From contig NZ_MRDH01000006.1 of assembly GCF_002008225.1 (NCBI RefSeq), positions 744,001-808,000 on the forward strand: 64,000 bases of DNA, written 5' to 3'. Each line of letters starts with the position of its first letter. Within the stretch, counting starts at the first letter, position 1. The translations under genes and the position numbers were made by a program. Below are positions 19,172 to 27,615 of this stretch, one piece after another. A model generated the notes under the pieces. It searched no databases, was not told where the DNA came from, and saw only the letters and a program-made list of their open reading frames with translations. Source of the DNA: Agrobacterium salinitolerans (GTDB taxonomy: Bacteria; Pseudomonadota; Alphaproteobacteria; Rhizobiales; Rhizobiaceae).

Positions 19172-19623
19172 GCCTGCCCCCTTCCCGAAGCGAGATTTTG
19201 CAGGTTGGCCGACAGGCGGCGCATGACATCCAATGCCATCGCCAGATCCCGCGAGGAAATATCGGCGGTAATCTCGGAACGCAGCGACTTTGCCATCGCC
19301 TGCACCGTCTCCGACGTTTTCTCGCCTTCCGCCGTCATGTGGATGCGTTTGGCGCGGCGGTCGTTCTCATCGGAACGGCGTTCGATGAGGTTCTGCTTCT
19401 CCATGCCGTCGAGCACGCGCACCAGGGTCGGCGTCTCGATTTCCATTTCCTCGGCAAGTTCCGTCTGCGTCAGCGGACCTCGGCGAGAAAGGGCGAAAAG
19501 CGCCCGCGCGCGGGCCAGCGTCAGGCCACTTTCCCCCACCCGCGCATCGAAAAACGCGCGCAGTTTGCGGGTAAAAGCGGAGACTTCATCCAGAAGCTGT
19601 TCCTTGTCGGTCTCGCGGGACAT
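19168..19623 (-). CDS. MarR-family transcriptional regulator
   Basis: A 151-residue winged-helix repressor, typically responding to phenolic ligands. The helix-turn-helix region LTQTELAEEMEIETPTLVRV is followed by the wing with the DRRAKRI signature (ENDRRAKRIHMT). I chose the ATG at 19623 (MSRETDKEQLL); a GTG eight codons upstream is possible. It is the first gene of the MarR-MFS-HlyD operon, so it probably autorepresses. A promoter with a palindromic spacer lies directly upstream. Confidence 0.88.
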   Translation of the reverse strand: MSRETDKEQLLDEVSAFTRKLRAFFDARVGESGLTLARARALFALSRRGPLTQTELAEEMEIETPTLVRVLDGMEKQNLIERRSDENDRRAKRIHMTAEGEKTSETVQAMAKSLRSEITADISSRDLAMALDVMRRLSANLQNLASGRGQA

Positions 19624-19664
19624 GTCAGTAAGCCTTATAATTAGCACACTACTTATTTTCTACC

Positions 19665-19693
19665 TATTTATTCGTAAGACTGACGAATTTCAA
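19665..19693 (-). promoter_or_regulatory. Promoter and candidate MarR operator of the efflux operon
   Basis: On the minus strand TTGAAA (19688-19693) and TAAATA (19665-19670) are exactly 17 bp apart, 42 bases before the marR ATG. The spacer is itself an interrupted palindrome, ttcgt-7 nt-acgaa (19671-19687), well placed for a repressor. A second short inverted repeat (ttag-caca-ctac) sits near the start point. The rest of the 325-base marR-dnaB gap shows nothing else clear. Confidence 0.5.
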
Positions 19694-19948
19694 GTTTCTT
19701 TCACGCCGGGTCTGCCATGCGGTAAACTCATGGCAGCGAATCACGTTGCCGCGAATTCCGGGCCGGTAATTTTTCCCGCCTCTTGTCTGCGCCCCCTGTG
19801 GATTGCTGGGGACAACTGAAGATGTGATCGAGCGCAACGGGGCAGACGTCACCCTGCCATGGAGTGTTGCAACAATATCATTGACTGCCATGCCCCAGGA
19901 AGCCAAAGCCTGAGGTGTAAGAAAAGGCAAAGGGAGATCGCGCAAACC

Positions 19949-21445
19949 ATGAACGACGCTGTGAGAAAGATCACCCCCGCGCAACCGGCGGAACCGCATT
20001 ACCGCGAAGCGCCGAACAACATCGAAGCGGAACAGGCGCTGCTGGGCGCCATCCTCGTCAATAACGACGCCTATTATCGCGTGTCGGACTTCCTGAAGCC
20101 CGTGCATCTTTACGAACCGCTGCACCGTAAGATTTTCGAGGTGGCGGGCGATATCATCCGCATGGGCAAGACCGCCAATCCGGTGACGATCAAGACCTTC
20201 CTGCCCGCCGACGACAAGATCGGCGATCTGACGGTGGCGCAGTATCTCGCGCGTCTGGCGGCGGAAGCCGTCTCGATCATCAACGCGGAAGATTACGGCC
20301 GGGCGATCTACGATCTGGCGCTGCGCCGCGCACTGATCCAGATCGGCGAGGATGTCGTCAACATCGCCTATGACGCGCCGCTCGACATGCCGCCGCAGGC
20401 GCAGATCGAAGACACCGAACGCCGCCTGTTCGAACTGGCGGAAACCGGCCGTTACGACGGCGGTTTCCAGTCGTTTAACGACGCCGTGGCGCTGGCGATC
20501 GACATGGCCGGCGCCGCCTTCGAACGCGACGGCAATCTCTCCGGTATTTCCACCGGTATTCATTCGCTCGACGCCCGCATGGGCGGGTTGCAGCGTTCCG
20601 ACCTTATCGTGCTTGCCGGCCGCCCGGGTATGGGCAAGACCTCGCTTGCGACCAACATAGCCTACAACATCGCCGCATCCTATGAGCAGGAAGTGCAGCC
20701 GGACGGGTCGTACAAGGCGAAAAACGGCGGCGTCGTCGGCTTCTACTCGCTCGAAATGTCGTCCGAACAGCTCGCTACCCGTATCATTTCCGAACAGACG
20801 GAAGTGTCTTCCTCGAAAATCCGCCGCGGCGACATCACCGAGGCCGATTTTGAAAAGCTCGTCGCCTGCTCCCAGATGATGCAGAAGGTGCCGCTTTACA
20901 TCGACCAGACCGGTGGCATCTCGATTGCCCAGCTTTCCGCCCGCGCCCGCCGCCTGAAGCGCCAGCGCGGCCTCGATGTTCTGGTGGTCGACTACGTTCA
21001 GCTGATGACCGGCTCCGGCAAGAGCGGCGAAAACCGCGTGCAGGAAATCACCCAGATCACCACGGGTCTGAAAGCGCTCGGCAAGGAACTCAACGTTCCG
21101 ATCATCGCGCTGTCACAGCTATCCCGTGCGGTGGAAAGCCGCGAAGACAAGCGTCCGCAGCTTTCCGACCTGCGTGAATCGGGCTCCATCGAGCAGGACG
21201 CGGACGTGGTGCTGTTCGTGTTCCGCGAGGAATATTACGTCAAGAACATGGAGCCGCGCGATATATCCGATCCCAAATATGCCGAATGGGAAGCCCTGTT
21301 CGACAAAGTGAAAGGCACGGCTGACGTCATCATCGCCAAGCAGCGTCACGGACCGACCGGCACGGTGAAGCTTGCCTTCCAGTCCGAGTTCACCCGCTTT
21401 ACGGATCTGGCCGATCCGAGTTTCAGCCAGTACGAAGAGCATTGA
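19949..21445 (+). CDS. dnaB: Replicative DNA helicase DnaB
   Basis: The hexameric 5'-3' helicase of the replication fork. The 498 residues show the N-terminal domain opening PNNIEAEQALLGAIL and the RecA-like C-terminal domain with Walker A GRPGMGKTS (224-232), VLVVDYVQLM (Walker B) and the SQLSRAVESR loop. The ATG at 19949 follows AAAGGGAG; the open frame runs 30 codons further upstream without family similarity. The gene follows the rplI region as in many proteobacteria, here with the efflux operon inserted between. Confidence 0.97.
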   Translation: MNDAVRKITPAQPAEPHYREAPNNIEAEQALLGAILVNNDAYYRVSDFLKPVHLYEPLHRKIFEVAGDIIRMGKTANPVTIKTFLPADDKIGDLTVAQYLARLAAEAVSIINAEDYGRAIYDLALRRALIQIGEDVVNIAYDAPLDMPPQAQIEDTERRLFELAETGRYDGGFQSFNDAVALAIDMAGAAFERDGNLSGISTGIHSLDARMGGLQRSDLIVLAGRPGMGKTSLATNIAYNIAASYEQEVQPDGSYKAKNGGVVGFYSLEMSSEQLATRIISEQTEVSSSKIRRGDITEADFEKLVACSQMMQKVPLYIDQTGGISIAQLSARARRLKRQRGLDVLVVDYVQLMTGSGKSGENRVQEITQITTGLKALGKELNVPIIALSQLSRAVESREDKRPQLSDLRESGSIEQDADVVLFVFREEYYVKNMEPRDISDPKYAEWEALFDKVKGTADVIIAKQRHGPTGTVKLAFQSEFTRFTDLADPSFSQYEEH

Positions 21446-21544
21446 TCCGGCAACAATGGCAAAGAGGGTATGTTTACCGTCTCAACCATGTCTCACATTG
21501 CGTAAACAAGGCTGGAATCTTTTCAGGGTCTTGGCGGAATTTTC

Positions 21545-21847
21545 TCACAATCCGATTCCGCGCAGCAGCGCCACGGCCGCAACACCGAGCGTTGCGGCCG
21601 GCAGAAGGCTGAGGCGCAGCGCCGCAACCGCGGTGATTGCACAGGCGATCGTTTCCGCCAAGCCACTGGCGAGCGCCGTCGGCGTCACCACGGCCATCAA
21701 GACGGCGGGCGGCACCACGCCGAGCGCCTTTTTCAGGCGCGGTGTCAGCGAAAAATGAGTGACCAGCAACAGGCCGCCAAGGCGGGTGGCGACGGTTGCC
21801 GCCATCATGGCAAGGATTGTCAGCAGCGTATTCGGGTCGAGCGTCAT
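21545..21847 (-). CDS. azlD: AzlD-family branched-chain amino acid exporter subunit
   Basis: A 100-residue membrane protein with about four helices, characteristic of AzlD (YgaH-like), the small partner of AzlC. The opening ILAMMAATVATRLGG and internal VPPAVLMAVVTP are typical. Together the two subunits export branched-chain amino acids or analogues. It overlaps the azlC stop by 4 bases, indicating coupled translation. It is convergent with dnaB. Confidence 0.85.
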   Translation of the reverse strand: MTLDPNTLLTILAMMAATVATRLGGLLLVTHFSLTPRLKKALGVVPPAVLMAVVTPTALASGLAETIACAITAVAALRLSLLPAATLGVAAVALLRGIGL

Positions 21848-22548
21848 GCCGGCTGCTCCACCTGTTCTTCATGCCCGAAGGCGGCGACGGCAAGCCCCGC
21901 CAGCGCGCCGGCGGCGATATACCACGCGCCTGGAACCAGCGTGTGGGTGAGACAGGCGGCGGATGCGCTTGCCAGAAGCACGAAGCCGGTTTCCCTGCCC
22001 TTCCAGAACCCCATGAGCAGCACGATGAAGACGGCGGGAAAGGCGAAATCCAGACCGATGACCGACATGTCTCCCACCACCGAACCGAGCAGCGCGCCGG
22101 CAAGGGTTGCAAGGTTCCAGACGAGATAGATCGAGAGCGCAGCACCGGTGAAGAAGGCCGCCGTCAGCCTGTCGGCGATGACGCGGAATTCGGACAATGC
22201 CCAGGATTCGTCGGTCAGCACCAGCATGGCGGCATATTTCCGCCAACCCCTGAAATCCTCCAGCTTGCCCGCGATGGAGGCGCTCATCAACACATGGCGC
22301 AGATTGACGAGAAGCGCCGCAAAACCGAGCGCTGTCCAGCTTGCGGGATGCGTCCATAGATCCATGGCAACGAATTGTGAGCCGCCGGCAAAGACCAGCA
22401 GCGACATTAGCGAGGCCTCGAGCGGCGACAGGCCTTTGCCGATGGCGACAGCACCGAACACCGCGCCGATCGGCACCATGGCGACCAGCAATGGGGCGGC
22501 GGCCCGCAACCCCGCGATAAATTCCGCGCGTTTCTCCGATATGAACAT
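21844..22548 (-). CDS. azlC: AzlC-family branched-chain amino acid exporter subunit
   Basis: The 234-residue large subunit of an AzlCD (YgaZH-type) exporter. Family features are GLRAAAPLLVAMVPIGAVFGAVAI, VFAGGSQFVAMDLW and LVNLRHVLMSAS in the first half, with about six membrane helices. The pair lies just downstream of an AraC-type regulator on the same strand. The motif at 22597-22612, 49-64 bases upstream of its ATG, is identical to one upstream of that regulator. Confidence 0.88.
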   Translation of the reverse strand: MFISEKRAEFIAGLRAAAPLLVAMVPIGAVFGAVAIGKGLSPLEASLMSLLVFAGGSQFVAMDLWTHPASWTALGFAALLVNLRHVLMSASIAGKLEDFRGWRKYAAMLVLTDESWALSEFRVIADRLTAAFFTGAALSIYLVWNLATLAGALLGSVVGDMSVIGLDFAFPAVFIVLLMGFWKGRETGFVLLASASAACLTHTLVPGAWYIAAGALAGLAVAAFGHEEQVEQPA

Positions 22549-22596
22549 CGCATTCTCCCTTTCGAAGGAAAGGGATTACGCCTGAGAAATACAGTC

Positions 22597-22612
22597 GTCT
22601 TGAACAAAAGTG
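22597..22612 (-). promoter_or_regulatory. Candidate AraC-type binding site, copy 1 (upstream of azlC)
   Basis: The 16-mer read on the minus strand as CACTTTTGTTCAAGAC is repeated exactly at 23531-23546. Here it ends 48 bases before the azlC start codon. The shared position relative to two minus-strand genes suggests a common regulator. Confidence 0.5.
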
Positions 22613-22642
22613 ACGCCGCGTGACGGTAAGGTCTGCGGCAAG

Positions 22643-23500
22643 TCAACCCGTCCGAAATTGTCCTGGTGTTACGCCAGTACGCGCTTTGAAATGCCGGGTG
22701 AAATGCGCCTGATCGGCGAAACCACACAGAACCGCCACCTCGGCCGGCATCTCCCCTGCACGCAGAAGCCGACGCGCCCTGCGGATACGCACATCCGTCA
22801 GATAGGCATGCGGGGTGATGTGAAACTCCTTGCGAAAAGCGCGGATGAGATGCGCCCGGCTGAGACCGGCGATAGAGGCGAGTTCTTCAAGGCCAATATC
22901 GGTCTCGTAATTATCGGTGAGATAATCGCGGGCGGTATGAACCGCCCTTTTCTCGCGGGTTTCAACCGGCAGGATGATGGCGCTGCCATGCCTGCCGAAC
23001 AGCGCCGCCAGAACCGAGAACATGCCCTCATCCGCCTCCAGCGCGCCGGATTTCGTCTCCAGCCGCCGGTGGGCCATCTGAAAGGCGGCCGCCATCTGCG
23101 GATCGTGCGGCAGGAATTTGGGAAAGCACGGCGTGCCATGAAATGCCCTGCCCGTTACGTCCTCGATGATGTCGCGCAGCAGTTCCGTGTCGGGATAGAT
23201 CATCCGGTAACGATAACCGCCGCCGCCCGGCGCGCCGTCGTGAATCTCGTCTGGATTGATGAGATAAAGATGCCCCGGCCCCGTCTGTTCGGTGGTGCCC
23301 TGAATGGTGGAAATCTGCGAGCCGCTTTCGATGGCACCGATGGAAAACGTGTCATGTGCATGCGGTGAGTATTCATGGGTGAGAAACGTCGCGCTGAGGC
23401 ATTCCATGCCGCCAAAACGTCCGTCCCGCCAGAAACGCGTGGTTTCCGTCGTGGCAACGGGCATAAAATCAAGGGCCTGTTCCTGCGAAACATTGTGCAT
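22643..23500 (-). CDS. AraC-family transcriptional regulator (probable azlCD activator)
   Basis: A 285-residue regulator. The N-terminal arabinose-binding-like cupin (about 30-150) includes EYSPHAHDTFSIG and PGHLYLINPDEIHDG, with the usual histidines. The C-terminal tandem HTH (about 190-285) has IGLEELASIAGLSRAHLIRAF and VAVLCGFADQAHFTRHFK. Members of this type often sit beside LysE or AzlC exporters and sense an amino acid. Location and the shared motif point to control of azlCD and of itself; the ligand is unknown. Confidence 0.85.
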   Translation of the reverse strand: MHNVSQEQALDFMPVATTETTRFWRDGRFGGMECLSATFLTHEYSPHAHDTFSIGAIESGSQISTIQGTTEQTGPGHLYLINPDEIHDGAPGGGGYRYRMIYPDTELLRDIIEDVTGRAFHGTPCFPKFLPHDPQMAAAFQMAHRRLETKSGALEADEGMFSVLAALFGRHGSAIILPVETREKRAVHTARDYLTDNYETDIGLEELASIAGLSRAHLIRAFRKEFHITPHAYLTDVRIRRARRLLRAGEMPAEVAVLCGFADQAHFTRHFKARTGVTPGQFRTG

Positions 23501-23530
23501 GAGCGAAGTTTAGAGCATTCCGTCCTTACC

Positions 23531-23546
23531 GTCTTGAACAAAAGTG
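23531..23546 (-). promoter_or_regulatory. Candidate AraC-type binding site, copy 2 (upstream of the araC-type gene)
   Basis: Identical 16-mer to 22597-22612, ending 30 bases before the regulator's start codon and lying in the 86-base divergent gap to alr. It could mediate autoregulation and might also influence alr. Confidence 0.5.
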
Positions 23547-23586
23547 CTAGGGTCTGGCCGGTTCCAAAATCAACCGGACGCATGGC

Positions 23587-24762
23587 ATGACAGACGACTT
23601 CGAAGACAGCTTTCCCGAAAACGAAAATGATGCTTTCGAGCACGCGCCGCTGCGGCTGACCGTCGATCTCGGCGCGCTCGCCGACAATTGGCGGGACATG
23701 AAGAAGCGGTCCGGAAGCGCCCGCACGGCGGCTGTCGTCAAGGCCGATGCCTATGGTCTCGGTATCGAGGATTGCGGCGCGACGCTTTACCATGCCGGCG
23801 CGCGGGACTTCTTCGTGGCGACGGTGGCTGAGGGCGCTACGTTGCGATCCTATGCCCCGGAAGCGCGCATCTTCGTCCTGTCAGGCATCTGGCAGGGGCA
23901 GGAACGGCAGGTCTTCGACAACGATCTTGTGCCGGTGCTGGCGTCAGAAGAGCAGCTGTCGTTCTGGATGGCGACGGTTGCCGAGCGCGGAGACCACCCC
24001 TGCGCGCTGCATGTGGATACCGGCTTCAATCGCCTCGGCCTTCCGCTCGACGACGCCCTGTTCCTTGCCGACGACGTGACACGACCGGCGAGTTTCGACC
24101 CGGTTCTGGTGCTGTCGCATCTCGCCTGCGCCGACACGCCCTCCTCACCGATGAACAGGGCGCAGCTCGAATCATTCCGGAAGGTTAGCGCCGCTTTCGA
24201 AGGTATCGAATCAAGCCTTTCGGCTTCCGCCGGCATCTTTCTCGGTCGCGACTATCATTTCGACCTCACCCGCCCCGGCATCGCCCTTTATGGCGGCGAG
24301 GCGGTCAACGACATGGCCAACCCGATGCGGCCCGTGGCGAAGGCCGAGGCGCGGATCATCCAGATACGCGAGGCAGGTGAAGGCCAGACCGTCAGTTACG
24401 GCGGCAGCTTCCTGCTGAAGCGCGCCAGCCGGCTTGCCATCGCATCCGTCGGTTATGCGGATGGATATCAGCGTTCGCTTTCCGGTTCCGGCATTCCGCT
24501 GCGTGAAATGGGCCATGGCGGCGCTTACGGTGTCGTCAACGGCCATAAGGTGCCCGTGGCGGGACGCGTGACCATGGATCTCACCATTTTCGACGTGACC
24601 GATGTGCCGGCAAATGCCATCCGCAGCGGCGACTATATCGAGCTTTTTGGCCCCAACGTTCCGGTCGACGAGACCGCACGGGCGGCCGGCACCATCGGTT
24701 ATGAGATGCTGACGGGGCTCGGCCTGCGTTACGAACGGCAATATCTGATGGCCGACGACTGA
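23587..24762 (+). CDS. alr: Alanine racemase
   Basis: A PLP enzyme interconverting L- and D-alanine for peptidoglycan. The PLP lysine is Lys52 in AVVKADAYGLG and the catalytic tyrosine is Tyr271 in TVSYGGSF; SVGYADGYQR and GRVTMDLTIFDVT are also family motifs. The 391 residues include an acidic N-terminal extension of about 20 residues. In related genomes alr is followed by radA; here a toxin-antitoxin pair intervenes. It is divergent from the AraC-type gene. Confidence 0.95.
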   Translation: MTDDFEDSFPENENDAFEHAPLRLTVDLGALADNWRDMKKRSGSARTAAVVKADAYGLGIEDCGATLYHAGARDFFVATVAEGATLRSYAPEARIFVLSGIWQGQERQVFDNDLVPVLASEEQLSFWMATVAERGDHPCALHVDTGFNRLGLPLDDALFLADDVTRPASFDPVLVLSHLACADTPSSPMNRAQLESFRKVSAAFEGIESSLSASAGIFLGRDYHFDLTRPGIALYGGEAVNDMANPMRPVAKAEARIIQIREAGEGQTVSYGGSFLLKRASRLAIASVGYADGYQRSLSGSGIPLREMGHGGAYGVVNGHKVPVAGRVTMDLTIFDVTDVPANAIRSGDYIELFGPNVPVDETARAAGTIGYEMLTGLGLRYERQYLMADD

Positions 24763-24778
24763 GGGCTGCCTTTAGCTC

Positions 24779-24807
24779 TTGGAAAGCCGATGTGACCTGT
24801 GCTAAAA
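24779..24807 (+). promoter_or_regulatory. Candidate promoter of the toxin-antitoxin pair
   Basis: TTGGAA (24779-24784) and CTAAAA (24802-24807) are 17 bp apart, 20 bp ahead of the antitoxin ATG. This would give the module its own transcript with a very short leader. Confidence 0.35.
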
Positions 24808-24827
24808 GAGAACAAAAGGAGATCGAA

Positions 24828-25139
24828 ATGCCCGAAATCCATTTGAGCGAGCAGGACGAGAAGTTCATCGAGGAGCAGGTGGCGGCTGGCATCTTTAAGG
24901 ACGCGGATTCGGTCGTCTCAGCTGGTCTGCGTTTGCTGGGCAGCAGGGAAGGCAAGCTTGTAGAGCTTCAACGGCTGATTCAGGAAGGGCTCGACGATGT
25001 GGAGGCTGGCCGGGTGATGGAGTTCTCTAGTGCGGATGATTTTACCGCGCACATTATGAAGCTGGCGGGGGAGCGGAATGAAGCCAAGGCGTCTAGTGGT
25101 CACCGCACAGGCGCTGAACGATCTTCTGGTCGATCATGA
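24828..25139 (+). CDS. ParD-like antitoxin (ribbon-helix-helix)
   Basis: A 103-residue protein with the CopG/ParD fold at the N terminus (MPEIHLSEQDEKFIEEQVAAG then VVSAGLRLLGSRE) and a toxin-binding helical tail. ParD antitoxins neutralise ParE and repress their own promoter. The ATG at 24828 follows AAAAGGAG. Its 3' end overlaps the toxin gene by 62 bases in another frame, more than the usual few bases, so the last 20 residues are encoded by doubly used DNA. Confidence 0.82.
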   Translation: MPEIHLSEQDEKFIEEQVAAGIFKDADSVVSAGLRLLGSREGKLVELQRLIQEGLDDVEAGRVMEFSSADDFTAHIMKLAGERNEAKASSGHRTGAERSSGRS

Positions 25140-25386
25140 CTATATCGCGCAATTCAATCCCGTTGCTGCCAGACGCTTTCTGGACGACATCAACGGCAAA
25201 ATGATCTCGCTGGCGCGATACGGGATAACGGGCGTGCCTCGGAGCTTCGCACCGAATTTGCGGGCTTTCCCCTATCGTGAGCGATGCATCTATTTCGTTG
25301 TCGATGACCAGAAGATGTATGTGCTGCGCGTACTGCACGGCCATCAAGACATTTCCGCCAACGATTTCAAACAAGAAGAAAACTGA
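25078..25386 (+). CDS. ParE-like toxin (RelE/ParE superfamily)
   Basis: A 102-residue toxin of the RelE/ParE fold: VVTAQALNDLLVDHDYIAQFNPVAA at the start, then YRERCIYFVVDDQKMYVLRVLHGHQD near the end, as in ParE-type gyrase poisons. GGAG precedes the ATG. It overlaps the antitoxin gene and stops 6 bases before radA, so the module sits tightly between alr and radA. Target assignment (gyrase rather than ribosome) is by family only. Confidence 0.82.
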   Translation: MKPRRLVVTAQALNDLLVDHDYIAQFNPVAARRFLDDINGKMISLARYGITGVPRSFAPNLRAFPYRERCIYFVVDDQKMYVLRVLHGHQDISANDFKQEEN

Positions 25387-25392
25387 CAAAAC

Positions 25393-26799
25393 ATGGCCAA
25401 AGCCAAGACCCAATTTGTGTGCCAGAACTGCGGCACGGTTCATACCCGCTGGGCAGGAAAATGCGAAGGCTGCGGCGAGTGGAATACCATCGTCGAAGAA
25501 GACCCGATGGGCGGTATCGGCTCCGGGCCGGGCAAGGTGCCGAAGAAGGGCAGACCTGTCACGCTCACCTCGCTTTCCGGCGAGATCGAGGAAGCGCCGC
25601 GTATTCCGACCGGCATCAGCGAGTTGGACCGGGCGACTGGCGGCGGCTTCGTGCGCGGTTCGGCCGTTCTGATCGGCGGCGACCCGGGTATCGGCAAATC
25701 GACGCTGCTGATGCAGGCGGCGGCTGCCCTGTCGCGGCGCGGCCATCGCATCGTCTATGTCTCGGGCGAAGAGGCGGTGGCGCAGGTGCGTCTGCGGGCG
25801 CAACGTCTCGGCGCTGCGGATACGGACGTGCTCTTGGCGGCGGAAACCAATGTCGAGGATATTCTGGCAACGATTTCCGAGGGCAAGCGGCCCGATCTCG
25901 TCATCATCGATTCCATTCAGACGCTGTGGAGCGACACGGCCGATTCCGCCCCCGGCACGGTGACGCAGGTGCGCACCGGCGTGCAGGCGATGATCCGTTT
26001 CGCCAAGCAGACGGGCGCGACGATGGTGCTTGTTGGCCATGTGACCAAGGAAGGCCAGATCGCCGGTCCGCGCGTGGTGGAACACATGGTCGATGCCGTG
26101 CTTTATTTTGAAGGGGATCGTGGTCACCATTACCGCATTCTGCGCACGGTCAAGAACCGCTTCGGGCCGACCGATGAAATCGGCGTTTTCGAAATGTCGG
26201 ATCGTGGCCTCAGGGAAGTGTCCAATCCGTCGGAGCTGTTTCTGGGCGAGCGCAACGAAAAATCGCCGGGTGCAGCGGTTTTCGCCGGCATCGAAGGCAC
26301 ACGTCCCATACTTGTCGAGGTGCAGGCGCTGGTCGCTGCCACGTCGCTCGGCACGCCGCGCCGCGCGGTCGTTGGCTGGGACAGCTCGCGACTCGCCATG
26401 ATTCTCGCCGTGCTGGAGGCCCATTGCGGGGTGAAGCTTGGCCAGCATGATGTTTATCTGAATGTCGCGGGCGGATACCGAATTTCAGAACCGGCCGCCG
26501 ATATGGCGATTGCCTCGGCGCTTGTTTCCTCGCTTGCCGGTCTTGCCCTGCCCGCCGATTGCGTCTATTTCGGCGAAATCAGCCTGTCGGGTGCGGTGCG
26601 CCCGGTTTCGCATACGGGCCAACGGTTGAAAGAAGCTGAAAAACTTGGCTTTTCCGCCGCACTTCTGCCGTCTGGTTCGGCTGAATTGCCCAAAGCGGGC
26701 AAGGGTCGGTGGGCGGAAATTGAAAGCCTTCCGGACCTCGTGGCCCGCATCGCCGGCTCCGGCAACCGGTTCAAACAGGTTGAGGACGACGAATATTGA
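25393..26799 (+). CDS. radA: DNA repair protein RadA
   Basis: RadA is a RecA-related helicase that promotes branch migration in recombinational repair. Its 468 residues contain the N-terminal zinc finger (Cys10, Cys13, Cys24, Cys27), the Walker A GGDPGIGKST (95-104), the RadA-specific KNRFG motif and a Lon-like C-terminal domain. Length is normal. The start codon lies 6 bases after the ParE-like stop, so the toxin-antitoxin transcript may read into it. Confidence 0.96.
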   Translation: MAKAKTQFVCQNCGTVHTRWAGKCEGCGEWNTIVEEDPMGGIGSGPGKVPKKGRPVTLTSLSGEIEEAPRIPTGISELDRATGGGFVRGSAVLIGGDPGIGKSTLLMQAAAALSRRGHRIVYVSGEEAVAQVRLRAQRLGAADTDVLLAAETNVEDILATISEGKRPDLVIIDSIQTLWSDTADSAPGTVTQVRTGVQAMIRFAKQTGATMVLVGHVTKEGQIAGPRVVEHMVDAVLYFEGDRGHHYRILRTVKNRFGPTDEIGVFEMSDRGLREVSNPSELFLGERNEKSPGAAVFAGIEGTRPILVEVQALVAATSLGTPRRAVVGWDSSRLAMILAVLEAHCGVKLGQHDVYLNVAGGYRISEPAADMAIASALVSSLAGLALPADCVYFGEISLSGAVRPVSHTGQRLKEAEKLGFSAALLPSGSAELPKAGKGRWAEIESLPDLVARIAGSGNRFKQVEDDEY

Positions 26800-26888
26800 T
26801 CCTTTCGCCAAGGGAAACAGTGGTGTAAGAGGATCGCAAAATTGGCAAGGCAGCGTCTGACAAGGCGTCGCACCTCCGGAGTTGGTAT

Positions 26889-27476
26889 ATGCCCATTACA
26901 ATTTTCGACGGCATCGTCATCGCCGTTGTTCTTTTCTCTGCCCTTCTTGCAATGGTGCGCGGTTTCTCACGCGAGATTTTGTCGATTGCGAGCTGGGGCG
27001 GCTCTGTCGCCGCCGCCTATTATCTTTATCCGGTCCTCTTGCCCTATGCGCGCAACTATACCGATGACGACAAGATCGCCATCGCCGGTTCCGCCGGTGT
27101 GGTCTTCCTCGTCTCGCTGATCGTGATTTCCTTCATCACCTCGCGTATTGCCGATTTCATCATCGACAGCCGCATCGGCGCACTGGACCGTACGCTCGGC
27201 TTCCTGTTCGGCGCGGCGCGCGGCATCCTGCTGCTCGTCGTCGCTGTCGCCTTCTGGAACTGGCTGGTGGATGTGAAGACGCAGCCGGAATGGATGACCC
27301 AGGCCAAGTCCAAACCTTTCCTCGACGGGCTGGTCGGCAAGCTGGAGGCGGTTCTTCCTAACGATATCGAGCCGCAGATCCGCGCCCGTATCCTTGGAAA
27401 ACCGCAGGAACCGACAGCAGCGCAGGCGCCTGCGGAAGATGTGCCGGCGACAAATCAACCGGCAACGAATAATTGA
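26889..27476 (+). CDS. cvpA: CvpA family membrane protein
   Basis: A 195-residue inner-membrane protein with about four helices (around 5-25, 31-50, 64-88 and 103-125) and a soluble C-terminal region ending in Ala/Pro/Thr-rich sequence. CvpA family members were first linked to colicin V production and are often encoded beside purF, as here; they have been tied to envelope homeostasis, but the exact role is unclear. It begins MPITIFDGIVIAVVL. Confidence 0.87.
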   Translation: MPITIFDGIVIAVVLFSALLAMVRGFSREILSIASWGGSVAAAYYLYPVLLPYARNYTDDDKIAIAGSAGVVFLVSLIVISFITSRIADFIIDSRIGALDRTLGFLFGAARGILLLVVAVAFWNWLVDVKTQPEWMTQAKSKPFLDGLVGKLEAVLPNDIEPQIRARILGKPQEPTAAQAPAEDVPATNQPATNN

Positions 27477-27484
27477 CACAGTGT

Positions 27485-27511
27485 CGCGCCTTGCAATGCA
27501 TGCAAGGCGCG
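27485..27511. terminator. 11-bp palindromic hairpin between cvpA and purF
   Basis: A perfect 11-bp stem (27485-27495 with 27501-27511) and 5-nt loop lies 8 bases past the cvpA stop. No proper T run follows (CTATTTG), so it may be a weak terminator or an mRNA 3'-end stabiliser. Confidence 0.45.
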
Positions 27512-27615
27512 CTATTTGTGCTAAATATCAAGCACGACACAGACGGACCGACCGGGAGAGATACTCACCGGAGAGGTCTTTCTTTTTTTCTCGGTAGAGA
27601 GCAAGGGCAAGCCGG

